A DNA stretch of 7,530 nt from Ilumatobacter sp. (GTDB taxonomy: Bacteria > Actinomycetota > Acidimicrobiia > Acidimicrobiales > Ilumatobacteraceae): contig JAJCXU010000468.1 in the NCBI GenBank assembly GCA_029263275.1, positions 1 to 7,530 on the forward strand, written 5' to 3'. Shown one piece after another: positions 1-6,755 of the stretch. Under the pieces are notes generated by a model. That model searched no databases. It was not told where the DNA came from and saw only the letters and a list, made by a program, of their open reading frames with translations. A program made the translations under genes and the position numbers. The number at the start of each line of letters is the position of its first letter. Within the stretch, counting starts at the first letter, position 1.

Positions 1-1985
1 AGGAGTTCGCCACCACCGCCGGCCGCCTGCTGCTCGAAGAGGCGCTCCCGCAGCGGCTCGTCGACGCCAATGGCGAAGTCACCCAGGAGAGCTACACCGA
101 CAAGTTCGGTCACATCGACTACCTCGTCACCAAGAAGGAGATGGGCGTCATTGTCGAGCATCTCTCCGACAACTACTCGAAGTTCGAGATCGCCCAGGCG
201 CTCGACAACATCAAGGACCTCTGCTACCGGTTCGCCACTCAGTCGGGCATCACCGTGTCCATCGACGACGTGCGCACTCCGAAAGCCAAGAAGGGCATGA
301 TGGAGGAGTACGAGCGTCAGGCCGACAAGGTCGAGACGCAGTTCCGTCGAGGCATCATCACCGATGGCGAACGCCGTCAGCAGGAGGTGCGCATCTGGAC
401 CGATGCCACCGCCGAGGTGCAGGCTGAGATGGAGCGGGAGTTCAAAGAAGCGAAGTTCAACCCGATCGACATGATGGTCGGCTCGGGTGCCCGAGGCAAC
501 ATGACGCAGATGCGTCAGATCGCCGGCATGCGTGGCCTCGTTGCCAACCCTCGTGGTGACATGATTCCTCGCCCGATCAAGTCGAACTTCCGTGAGGGCC
601 TCGAAACCCTCGAGTACTTCATCGCCACGCCGGGTGCCCGTAAGGGCCTCGTCGACACGGCGCTGCGTACTGCTGACTCGGGCTACCTGACGCGTCGTCT
701 TGTCGACGTGGCCCAGGAACTCATCGTCCGTGAAGACGACTGCGGTTCGACGCTCGGCGTCTGGATCGAAGACGTTGCTCCCGACACGGCCAACACCCGT
801 TCCTACATCGAGACCAAGCTCTACGGTCGTGCGTTGCTGCAGGACACCGATCTCGCCAAGGCGATGGAAGACGGCCGCAAGATGCTGCCGCGCAACACCA
901 TCGTCGGTGACGAGGAGATGGAAGCACTCCGCGACGACAAGAAGATCACACGGCTCCGGGTTCGCTCGGTGCTCACCTGTGATGCCGAGCTCGGTGTGTG
1001 CGCCATGTGTTATGGCCGCTCACTGGCAACCGGCAAGATGATCGAGCTCGGTGAGGCCGTTGGCGTCATCGCAGCGCAGTCGATCGGTGAGCCCGGCACC
1101 CAGCTGACGATGCGTACCTTCCACACCGGTGGTGTGGCTGGTAAGGACATCGCTGGCGGTCTGCCTCGCGTCGTCGAGCTCTTTGAAGCTCGTACCCCGA
1201 AGGGCTCGGCTCGTCTGGCCAAGGCCACGGGCACGCTCCATCTCCGTGAGGACGAGGGCAAGGGCATCCCGGTTGTCGTCATCGACGACGCTGGCGAAGA
1301 GCATGAGGTGGTCCTGCCGCTCGGTGCTCGCCCGATCGTCGAAGACGGTCAGTCGGTCAAGGCCGGCGATCCGCTCGTCGATGGCCCCTTCGATCCGAAG
1401 GAGATCATGGAGATCAAGGGCATCCGTGAGACCCAGCTCTACTTGGTCGAGGAAGTCCAGCGTGTCTACCGCGACCAGGGTGTGTCGATTCACGACAAGC
1501 ACATCGAGCTGATCGTGCGTCAGATGACGCGTCGTATCGGCGTGCAGGAGCCGGGTGGATCTGGCTTCCTGCCAGGCGAGCGTGTCGACTCCAAGCGCTT
1601 CCGCGACACCAACCGTCGCATGGTCGAAGAGTCGCTGCGTCCCGCTGAAGGTCGCCCGGAACTGATGGGTATCACCAAGGCATCGCTGGCCACCGAATCG
1701 TGGCTGTCGGCTGCGTCGTTCCAGGAGACCACCCGGGTGCTTACCGAGGCCGCCATCGATGGCCGCGCTGACAACCTCATCGGCCTCAAGGAAAACATCA
1801 TCCTCGGCAAGCTGATCCCAGCTGGTACGGGTATGCCGAAGTACCGCGAGTTCGGTATCGAGGCGCCCGACTACGAGCCGATGACGTTCTACTCGAGCGA
1901 CGATGGCGTCGAAGATCCGGCAGCGTTCCTCGCGAACCTGCACGGCTCGTACGACGCCAACAAGGCCACCGAGCCAATCGGCTGA
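1..1985 (+). CDS. rpoC: DNA-directed RNA polymerase subunit beta' (C-terminal part)
   Basis: This is the catalytic beta' subunit of RNA polymerase, cut at its 5' end by the window edge. The frame is open from position 3, giving 660 residues up to the TGA at 1983-1985. The bridge helix region is clear ([14 protein letters not shown], codons from 456). It is followed by the second zinc site, with Cys codons at 741, 978, 999 and 1008 (spacing CxxxxxxCxxC for the last three), and the trigger loop beginning [16 protein letters not shown] at 1086. After the trigger loop the protein passes directly to [18 protein letters not shown], so the large lineage-specific insert (SI3) of E. coli is absent. 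The conserved end segment with [23 protein letters not shown] and LIPAGTG is intact, followed by a short acidic tail with Phe-Tyr-Ser-Ser-Asp-Asp. Identification is certain. The upstream partner rpoB is expected just outside the window. No rpsL-rpsG-fusA cluster follows within the window. Confidence 0.98.
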   Translation, partial: EFATTAGRLLLEEALPQRLVDANGEVTQESYTDKFGHIDYLVTKKEMGVIVEHLSDNYSKFEIAQALDNIKDLCYRFATQSGITVSIDDVRTPKAKKGMMEEYERQADKVETQFRRGIITDGERRQQEVRIWTDATAEVQAEMEREFKEAKFNPIDMMVGSGARGNMTQMRQIAGMRGLVANPRGDMIPRPIKSNFREGLETLEYFIATPGARKGLVDTALRTADSGYLTRRLVDVAQELIVREDDCGSTLGVWIEDVAPDTANTRSYIETKLYGRALLQDTDLAKAMEDGRKMLPRNTIVGDEEMEALRDDKKITRLRVRSVLTCDAELGVCAMCYGRSLATGKMIELGEAVGVIAAQSIGEPGTQLTMRTFHTGGVAGKDIAGGLPRVVELFEARTPKGSARLAKATGTLHLREDEGKGIPVVVIDDAGEEHEVVLPLGARPIVEDGQSVKAGDPLVDGPFDPKEIMEIKGIRETQLYLVEEVQRVYRDQGVSIHDKHIELIVRQMTRRIGVQEPGGSGFLPGERVDSKRFRDTNRRMVEESLRPAEGRPELMGITKASLATESWLSAASFQETTRVLTEAAIDGRADNLIGLKENIILGKLIPAGTGMPKYREFGIEAPDYEPMTFYSSDDGVEDPAAFLANLHGSYDANKATEPIG

Positions 1986-1997
1986 CCTTCCCACCGC

Positions 1998-2058
1998 AAC
2001 CCAAAATCCTGCGTCCACGTCCCGCCCAGCGGGAAGTGAGCGCAGGATTTTGGGTTTT
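1998..2058 (+). terminator. Long hairpin, probable terminator of the rpoC transcript
   Basis: Thirteen bases after the rpoC stop lies a 59-nt hairpin. Arms 1998-2013 and 2041-2056 are perfectly complementary over 16 bp (AACCCAAAATCCTGCG). The inner arms 2020-2025 and 2029-2034 pair perfectly over 6 bp around a 3-nt loop (CCA). Between them three further Watson-Crick pairs and one G-U form, so 26 of 28 stem positions pair. The T-run TTTT at 2055-2058 follows the GGG of the right arm, as in an intrinsic terminator. The stem is much longer and the T-run shorter than usual, so it could instead be a repetitive extragenic palindrome that doubles as a terminator or 3'-end stabiliser. Confidence 0.75.
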
Positions 2059-2096
2059 CGGGAGCTCGGGGATCTGATTTCGTCCTCCGAGTGGAC

Positions 2097-2108
2097 ATGT
2101 ACGTACAT
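2097..2108. promoter_or_regulatory. 12-bp perfect palindrome, possible operator for the RND exporter gene
   Basis: ATGTACGTACAT is a perfect 12-bp palindrome that ends 17 bases before the ATG at 2126. TetR-family repressors often control MMPL/RND exporter genes through palindromes of this kind near the promoter, but no regulator gene is present in the window. The TACATT at its right end could serve as a weak -10 box; no convincing -35 was seen. Role is inferred from position and symmetry only. Confidence 0.4.
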
Positions 2109-2125
2109 TCCGCCAGAGTGGGGGG

Positions 2126-4456
2126 ATGGCGAAGCCACCACCCCAGATTGGCCCCACCGAATCGGCCAGTGACGAGATGCCACCGTCGCCGCACGGCCCC
2201 CAGCATCACCATCGGCCGACGGGCTTCGTTGCCAAGACGTCGATGGCAATGGTGGACGCTTCGATGTCGCGGCCCAAGCGTGTGCTGATCGCCGCGGCGA
2301 TCCTGACGGCGATCTTCGCTGGCCTCTTCGTCCGCATCAGCATCGACACAGACCCGGAGAACATGCTCTCGGCTGATGCTCCGGTACGCCTGCGCAACGC
2401 CGACATGCGCGAAACCTTCGGCACGGGAGACATGATCGTCGTCGGGGTGTTCGCGGACAGTTCGCTCGCAACCCCCGAGGCGCTCGACGAGGCTTTCGCG
2501 TTCCACGATGCCGTCGCAGAATTCGATGGCGTCGCCGAAGCCACGATGATCAGTGTCCGGACGGCGAGCGCGGGCGCCGCTCCCGGCTCGCTCAGTGAGG
2601 CAGAGGCGCTCGCCGTTCAGATCGCCGAGGATCCGCTGCTCGGCGGCAACGTACTGTCCGAGGATGGCGACACGCTCGCCTTCTTCATCCCCTTGGATTC
2701 GAAGTCCGACGCCCAGCCGGTGCGTGACGCTGCGAATGCGCTGCTCGACACATCACCGGCCTTGGCAGGGCTCGAACGCCATGTTGCCGGACTTCCGCTG
2801 GCCCAAGAAGCGTTCGGCGACCAGATGTTCGTGCAGATGGCCCTGTTCGCACCGATGGCCGGTCTCGCGATCTTCGCGCTGATGTTGCTGTTCTTCCGCC
2901 GTCTTGTTCTGGTCGTACCGGCGATGCTCGTGGCGATGCTCTCGGTGATTTGGGCGATGGGTTTCCTGATCGGCTCTGGCAACAGCTTGCACATCATGAG
3001 CTCGATGATCCCGATCTTCTTGATGCCGATCGCGATCCTCGATGCTGTGCACGTCATCAGCGAGTTCTTCGACAGGTACGGCCGCGTCCAGGAGCGCGAG
3101 TTCGCGCTCCGGACCGTGTTCCACGAGCTCGCTGGCCCCATCGCCTTCACGAGCGTCACGACCATCGTCGGATTCCTGGCCCTGGCGATCACGCCGATCC
3201 CTCCCGTCCAGATCTTCGGCGTGTTCATCGCATTCGGTGTTCTTGTCGCCTGGCTCGGCTCGATGACCCTGTTGCCCGCGGTTCTGATGCTCGTTCCCGA
3301 GGCGTCGATCGCACGGGCCGTCGGAAGCAGTGCTGCAGGTGACAGCACGTTCGCTCGGATCGTTCGACGCCTGCCAACCGGGGCTGCACGGCATCGCGTT
3401 CTGGTCCTCGGTGGCGTTGCACTCATCGCCGCGATCTCTCTCCCCTCCATCGCTTCGATCGAGGTCAACGACAATCCCGTCAACTGGTTCCGATCTGGCC
3501 ATGAGGTGCGAGTTGCCACTGAGCGCTTGAACGACGAGCTCCCCGGGACGTTCGCCGCCAACTTGATCCTCGACGCAGAGGATCCTGAGATGCTTACATC
3601 TCCCGAGACGATTGCCGTCGTCAGCGCGCTGCAGGAACGATGGGCGACCGATGTGAACGTTGGTACCTCAGCCTCGTTCGTCGACCTCCTTGGTGGAGTG
3701 GACGGTCCGCAGGCGATCGACCAACTCGCCGCTCTGCGTGCGGAATCGCCGTTGGTCGGCACGCTGGTCGACGACACGACAACGAGGGCCAACCTCCGCC
3801 TCCAGCTCCGCAACGGCGACAACCAGGCGATGAACGAGGTGCTCGATGTAACTGCACAGCAGCTGGCCGTCACGCCGTTCCCCGACGGAGTGACCTCAGA
3901 CTGGGCGGGGGAGACCTACTTGAACGTCGTGTGGCAGGACGAAATGGTCGCCGGCATGCTCAAGGGCTTCATCATCACCCTGCTGATCATCACCGTGCTG
4001 CTCGCGGTGCTGTTCCGGTCAGTTCTGTGGGCACTCATCGGCATTGCGCCGGTGCTGTGGACGATTCTTGTCGTGTACGGCGCCATTGGCTTGATGGGCA
4101 AGGACTTCGACATGCCCATTGCCGTGTTGTCGACGCTTGTGCTCGGTATCGGCGTCGATTTCGCCATCCACTTCGTCGAGAGGTTCAGGGAACTCCGTAG
4201 TGACCTTGGCAGCACGGCGCTGGCGATTGAAGCGTTCGCCGAGGAACCGGCTCGAGCCTTGAGTCGCAATGCCGCAGTGGTCGCGGTCGGATTCCTCCCA
4301 CTGCTGTTCTCGTCCCTGACGCCGTACGTGATCGTTGGCCTGTTCTTGGCGTCGATCATCGTGCTGAGTTGGCTGTCGACCGTCATCGCACTTCCCGCCC
4401 TCGTGTCGCGGTCTCAGGCCGAGGGCGCCGTCGCGTCCGGCAATCAGCGGGAGTAG
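2126..4456 (+). CDS. RND superfamily (MMPL / COG1033-like) membrane exporter
   Basis: This 776-residue protein has the duplicated RND layout. A first helix (about residues 53-69) is followed by an extracytoplasmic domain (about 70-230). Next come a five-helix bundle (about 235-395), a seventh helix (about 425-445), a second extracytoplasmic domain, and a final five-helix bundle (about 610-765). Each bundle carries the family's Asp-x-x-His signature: D306-A-V-H309 in the first and D678-F-A-I-H682 in the second, the latter within GIGVDFAIHFVERFRE. Members use the proton gradient to move lipids, hopanoids or other hydrophobic molecules across the inner membrane; the substrate here cannot be read from sequence. 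The start is uncertain: ATG 2126 has a G-run directly against it rather than a spaced ribosome site, and Met18 (2177), Met40 (2243), Met42 (2249) and Met47 (2264) are alternatives. The first 45 or so residues are Pro/His-rich and low in conservation cues. It stands alone between the rpoC terminator and the sugar transferase. Confidence 0.9.
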   Translation: MAKPPPQIGPTESASDEMPPSPHGPQHHHRPTGFVAKTSMAMVDASMSRPKRVLIAAAILTAIFAGLFVRISIDTDPENMLSADAPVRLRNADMRETFGTGDMIVVGVFADSSLATPEALDEAFAFHDAVAEFDGVAEATMISVRTASAGAAPGSLSEAEALAVQIAEDPLLGGNVLSEDGDTLAFFIPLDSKSDAQPVRDAANALLDTSPALAGLERHVAGLPLAQEAFGDQMFVQMALFAPMAGLAIFALMLLFFRRLVLVVPAMLVAMLSVIWAMGFLIGSGNSLHIMSSMIPIFLMPIAILDAVHVISEFFDRYGRVQEREFALRTVFHELAGPIAFTSVTTIVGFLALAITPIPPVQIFGVFIAFGVLVAWLGSMTLLPAVLMLVPEASIARAVGSSAAGDSTFARIVRRLPTGAARHRVLVLGGVALIAAISLPSIASIEVNDNPVNWFRSGHEVRVATERLNDELPGTFAANLILDAEDPEMLTSPETIAVVSALQERWATDVNVGTSASFVDLLGGVDGPQAIDQLAALRAESPLVGTLVDDTTTRANLRLQLRNGDNQAMNEVLDVTAQQLAVTPFPDGVTSDWAGETYLNVVWQDEMVAGMLKGFIITLLIITVLLAVLFRSVLWALIGIAPVLWTILVVYGAIGLMGKDFDMPIAVLSTLVLGIGVDFAIHFVERFRELRSDLGSTALAIEAFAEEPARALSRNAAVVAVGFLPLLFSSLTPYVIVGLFLASIIVLSWLSTVIALPALVSRSQAEGAVASGNQRE

Positions 4457-4528
4457 GCCGTGAAACAGGATCGCTGAGCGACAGACCGGACGAGTTTGGA
4501 CCGGCTCATCGGTGGATTTGCCTCTGTT

Positions 4529-4544
4529 CTTGAACAAGTTCAAG
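4529..4544. promoter_or_regulatory. 7-2-7 inverted repeat, possible operator or promoter element upstream of the sugar transferase
   Basis: CTTGAAC-AA-GTTCAAG is a perfect inverted repeat with 7-bp arms, 61 bases before the GTG start at 4606. The right arm contains TTCAAG (4539-4544). Sixteen bases later GACAAT (4561-4566) matches four of six positions of a sigma-70-type -10 box, so the repeat could overlap the -35 region of the promoter. The region lies in the 149-base gap after the exporter gene, which shows no clear terminator (only an 11-bp TCGCTGAGCGA symmetry at 4471-4481). Function is inferred. Confidence 0.35.
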
Positions 4545-4594
4545 GTTTCATCTGCGTCGTGACAATATCTCTTCAGTTCCTGGTCAGGGGACCG

Positions 4595-4609
4595 ATGGAT
4601 GGTGTGTGA
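4595..4609 (+). CDS. Possible four-codon leader ORF (MDGV) overlapping the sugar transferase start
   Basis: ATG GAT GGT GTG TGA starts four bases after a good ribosome site, AGGGG at 4586-4590. Its stop TGA (4607-4609) overlaps the GTG start (4606-4608) of the sugar transferase as GTGA. The same ribosome site lies 15 bases from that GTG, too far for an optimal start. A reading in which ribosomes terminate and restart on the transferase is possible. It may equally be chance, since so short an ORF has no statistical support of its own. Confidence 0.2.
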   Translation: MDGV

Positions 4610-5421
4610 CCGATCTTGTTACCCCCGATCAGGACGTCGATGTCCGTGATTGGGCCGACACCCGACTGTTGCGTGAGGCCGACGAGGTCATCTCGCATGC
4701 AGCGACGGAGATCTCATCCCTCGACGTGCTGTGGGAGCAGGAATGGGAGGTCACCGAGGACCGTGCCTATGGTCCGCAGCGGCTCGACATCGCACTTCCC
4801 CAACACTCCATCGCGCAACAGCGCGTCCGTCGCGCTCTCGACATCGTCATCTCGCTGGTCGCGCTCATCCTCCTCGCCCCGCTCCTGTTGGCGCTCGCCG
4901 CAGCGGTCAGGCTGACTAGCGACGGGCCTGCCCTCTTCAAGCAAGCGCGCCCTGGCCGCGATGGTGAACTGTTCGCCATGTTCAAGTTTCGCTCGATGGA
5001 CACCGGGGCCGAGCGGGCTGTGATGGCTGACGATCGACTCCGTCAGGAATTCGAGGACAACGACTTCAAGATGGCCGCCGACGATCCGCGGATCACGCCG
5101 CTCGGTCGGTTCTTGCGCCGCTCCAGTCTCGACGAACTGCCGCAGCTGTTCAACGTGTTGAGGGGCGACATGAGCCTCGTCGGCGTCCGACCCTTGCTTC
5201 CGGAACAGCTCGAGCGCCGACCGGTGCAGGATCAGATGCTCTACAAGATGCTCCGGCCCGGTATGACCGGCCTCTGGCAGGTCGAGGGACGCTCCGACGT
5301 GAGCGGCGACGAACGTCGGTTGCTCGATCGTTCTTACGTGTGTGAATGGTCGCTCGTCGGTGACGTGATCGTGCTGGCGCGCACGCCATGGGCTCTGGTC
5401 CGTGGCTCCGGCGCGCAGTGA
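4606..5421 (+). CDS. Polyprenyl-phosphate sugar-1-phosphate transferase (priming glycosyltransferase, Bac_transf family)
   Basis: The enzyme moves a sugar-1-phosphate from a nucleotide sugar to undecaprenyl phosphate at the inner face of the membrane, the first step of exopolysaccharide or O-glycan assembly. The 271 residues contain an N-terminal hydrophilic stretch (1-73), one hydrophobic segment (about 78-101) and a C-terminal catalytic domain. Family motifs are present in order: the lead-in helix with R-R-A-L-D-I (75-80); GPALFKQARPGRDGE; F126-K-F-R-S-M; the catalytic Asp-Glu pair D176-E177 in SLDELPQLFNVLRGDMSLVG; and PGMTGLWQVEGRSDVS. The usual P-R-P after SLVG reads V-R-P here. The shape matches the small single-membrane-segment forms (PglC-like) with an added N-terminal region, not the five-helix WbaP/WcaJ form. 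Start GTG 4606 is the only early start in this frame that was noticed; its ribosome site is poorly spaced. The sugar is unknown. Its neighbours (phosphatase, LytR_C, Wzz) support an envelope-polysaccharide role. Confidence 0.93.
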   Translation: MTDLVTPDQDVDVRDWADTRLLREADEVISHAATEISSLDVLWEQEWEVTEDRAYGPQRLDIALPQHSIAQQRVRRALDIVISLVALILLAPLLLALAAAVRLTSDGPALFKQARPGRDGELFAMFKFRSMDTGAERAVMADDRLRQEFEDNDFKMAADDPRITPLGRFLRRSSLDELPQLFNVLRGDMSLVGVRPLLPEQLERRPVQDQMLYKMLRPGMTGLWQVEGRSDVSGDERRLLDRSYVCEWSLVGDVIVLARTPWALVRGSGAQ

Positions 5422-5425
5422 AGCA

Positions 5426-5437
5426 CAGCTCGAGCTG
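5426..5437. other. 12-bp perfect palindrome between convergent stop codons
   Basis: CAGCTCGAGCTG lies in the 25-base gap between the stop of the sugar transferase (+ strand) and the stop of the phosphatase (- strand). It has no loop and no T-run, so it is a poor intrinsic terminator. It may be a minor roadblock, a protein site, or chance. Confidence 0.25.
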
Positions 5438-5446
5438 ACGCGCGGA

Positions 5447-6022
5447 TCAATCGGGTGGATCGACCGATGCTGCAAGGACGGGCACGATCTGGCTGACCAA
5501 TTCGTCGACCTGCTTGACCATTCGGCGATGCGCACCTCGCGGGCCGCCGTACGGGTCCTCGACGTCGTATGCCTCGCCACCGTCGATGACATCGGCGCGT
5601 TGACGCCCCATGCTGATTGCTCGTCGCCAACTCCCGACATCGCGTGTCAATGGGTCCACCCCGTGTCGTTTGCTGAGCAGCGCCAACTCCGGCAGCGTGA
5701 AGGTGCGGTCGAACGCGTCGGGCACGAGTTCCACGACGCGAAGGAGATGCTCCCGCGTCATCGTGACCACGAGGTCGGCGCCGTCGTTCTCGATGAGGTC
5801 GCCGTCGAGGTGCCGGGAGACATGCTGCGACAGATCGACGCCGATCTCGCCCGCTGCGATCACGGTGTTTCGATGTACGACGTTTTGCCCGCCGTGTGTT
5901 CCTGCTGACGTGACATCGACGTCGAGGCCGTGTGAGGTGAGTGCACGACGAAAGAGGTGTTCGACGACAGGCGAGCGACAAACGTTTGCCGTGCAGACAA
6001 TCAGCAGGTGCACTCGTGGCAT
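5447..6022 (-). CDS. Low-molecular-weight protein tyrosine phosphatase
   Basis: This cytoplasmic enzyme removes phosphate from protein tyrosines through a cysteine-phosphate intermediate. In polysaccharide loci it normally acts on the BY-kinase fused to or paired with a Wzz domain. The 191-residue product has the active-site loop right at the N-terminus: C10-T-A-N-V-C15-R16-S17-P, fitting CxxxxCR(S). The canonical Gly after CT is replaced by Ala. The general acid is D156 in D156-P-Y-G-G, within YDVEDPYGGP. It is longer than the common 145-165 residue form, mainly through extra sequence between the FTLPELALL segment and the DPYGG motif. Start ATG (6020-6022) has no evident Shine-Dalgarno. It lies 39 bases after the LytR_C gene on the same strand and is probably co-transcribed with it. 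It is convergent with the sugar transferase. Other members of the fold, such as arsenate reductases, are less likely given the context. Confidence 0.93.
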   Translation of the reverse strand: MPRVHLLIVCTANVCRSPVVEHLFRRALTSHGLDVDVTSAGTHGGQNVVHRNTVIAAGEIGVDLSQHVSRHLDGDLIENDGADLVVTMTREHLLRVVELVPDAFDRTFTLPELALLSKRHGVDPLTRDVGSWRRAISMGRQRADVIDGGEAYDVEDPYGGPRGAHRRMVKQVDELVSQIVPVLAASVDPPD

Positions 6023-6061
6023 CGACGAAAGGCTACGCGCCGGCCAGCGGCCTGGGGCGGT

Positions 6062-6736
6062 TCACTCGTCGGCTGCCGACGAAGTGATTGGTGGAGCGGA
6101 GCCGGGTGTCGCCTCGACGATTGGAGGTGGCTGGTTGTCGGTGCCGAGGAGCAGCACCAGGTCGTAGTCGGCGTCGGACTCGACGCCTGGGAGGTCTTCG
6201 ATCGGCGCCACCGCATCCGGTTCGAATCCGGCATCCTCGGCGAGTCGGCGCGCCTCGAGTTCGAAGTCGGGCCCATGGAAGACGGTAGTGACGTCGACGC
6301 GATCGGCGTTGATCGGATCCGGGTTGACGTACTCGAGGGCGCTGAGTTCGCTGGCGAGTCTGCCTGCCAGGCCCTGCACGCCTGACCCGTTCGCGACAGC
6401 GACGCGAAGCGTGTCGCGGCCCACGAGCTCGGGGAGCGGCTCGGTGGTGGTGGTGGTGGCCTCGACGGTGGTGGTTGGCGCTTCGGTCGTCGTGGTGCTT
6501 GGTTCTGGCGCCACGGTGGTGGTCGTCGTGGCTTGCGGTGCTGTGGTGGTGGTCGTCGTGCTCGTGGTTGTGGTGGCCGGCAGACTCGGCACCGCGTCAG
6601 ACGATCGAAGAGCGCCCGGACTCCCGCCGATGAACACACCGAGGAGGACGGAAAACAGACTGAGCGATCCGTACAGGAGTGTCTTGCGGAGCATGCTCGG
6701 ATGAGAATACCCAGGTGGCCGCTCCGACTGAGCCAC
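6062..6736 (-). CDS. Membrane-anchored LytR_C-domain protein with Thr-rich linker
   Basis: The 224-residue product has a short cytoplasmic N-terminus, one transmembrane segment (about 19-38, TLLYGSLSLFSVLLGVFIGG), a Thr-rich linker (55-98, 27 of 44 residues Thr, with Pro, Ala and Glu), and a C-terminal domain (about 109-197). That domain opens with RVAVANGSGVQGLAGRLASEL and ends with YDLVLLLGTD, typical of the LytR cell-envelope C-terminal domain (LytR_C). A Pro-rich tail follows. The domain should lie outside the membrane. There is no LCP phosphotransferase domain, so this is a stand-alone LytR_C protein, perhaps a wall- or glycan-binding accessory. GTG at 6736 gives the longest frame, but ATG at 6694 (Met15, just before the membrane segment) is equally plausible. 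It would lengthen the divergent gap to the Wzz gene from 19 to 61 bases and leave the 6727-6743 inverted repeat upstream of the gene. It is probably the first gene of a pair with the phosphatase downstream. Confidence 0.85.
   Translation of the reverse strand: MAQSERPPGYSHPSMLRKTLLYGSLSLFSVLLGVFIGGSPGALRSSDAVPSLPATTTTSTTTTTTAPQATTTTTVAPEPSTTTTEAPTTTVEATTTTTEPLPELVGRDTLRVAVANGSGVQGLAGRLASELSALEYVNPDPINADRVDVTTVFHGPDFELEARRLAEDAGFEPDAVAPIEDLPGVESDADYDLVLLLGTDNQPPPIVEATPGSAPPITSSAADE
6443..6574 (-). repeat. Low-complexity ACC-rich tract coding the Thr-rich linker
   Basis: On the minus strand this tract consists mostly of runs of ACC and other Thr codons (GGT runs on the + strand, for example around 6443-6460). 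It codes six Thr blocks of 3-6 residues separated by Ala, Pro, Glu and Val. Such tracts can change length by slippage, and Thr-rich extracytoplasmic linkers are common O-mannosylation targets in actinomycetes; neither is shown here. Confidence 0.8.
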
Positions 6737-6743
6737 CCTCAGT
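6727..6743. promoter_or_regulatory. 6-5-6 inverted repeat across the divergent start region of LytR_C and Wzz genes
   Basis: ACTGAG-CCACC-CTCAGT is a perfect inverted repeat with 6-bp arms. It covers the GTG (6734-6736) of the longest LytR_C reading and ends 12 bases before the ATG (6756) of the Wzz-like gene. The position suits an operator controlling both divergent units. It also hints that LytR_C really begins at ATG 6694. No clear sigma-70 -10/-35 pair was found in either direction. Confidence 0.35.
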
Positions 6744-6755
6744 AAGCTCGCCCGA

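Noticed and set aside
1020..2249. 409-codon open frame on the minus strand opposite rpoC
   Set aside because: It lies antisense to unmistakable rpoC coding sequence, has no recognisable domain, and long antisense frames are expected in high-GC DNA.
2617..3873. 418-codon open frame on the minus strand opposite the RND exporter
   Set aside because: The composition is Ser/Arg/Thr-rich with no domain, and the opposite strand encodes clear RND helices and motifs.
4471..4481. TCGCTGAGCGA symmetry after the exporter stop, considered as a terminator
   Set aside because: The arms are 5 bp with a single central base, which cannot fold into a hairpin, and no T-run follows.
4714..5640. 308-codon minus-strand frame opposite the sugar transferase
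   Set aside because: Shadow of the transferase, whose family motifs are clear on the plus strand.
5402..5908. 168-codon plus-strand frame opposite the tyrosine phosphatase
   Set aside because: The minus strand carries the complete phosphatase with its active-site motifs; the plus-strand frame has no recognisable features.
6440..6600. GGT-rich tract considered as a CRISPR-like or tandem DNA repeat
   Set aside because: There are no conserved repeat-spacer units; it is codon-level low complexity in a Thr-rich linker.
6288..6704. Plus-strand frame with Val-rich runs opposite the LytR_C gene
   Set aside because: The Val runs are the reverse complement of ACC Thr codons of the real minus-strand gene.
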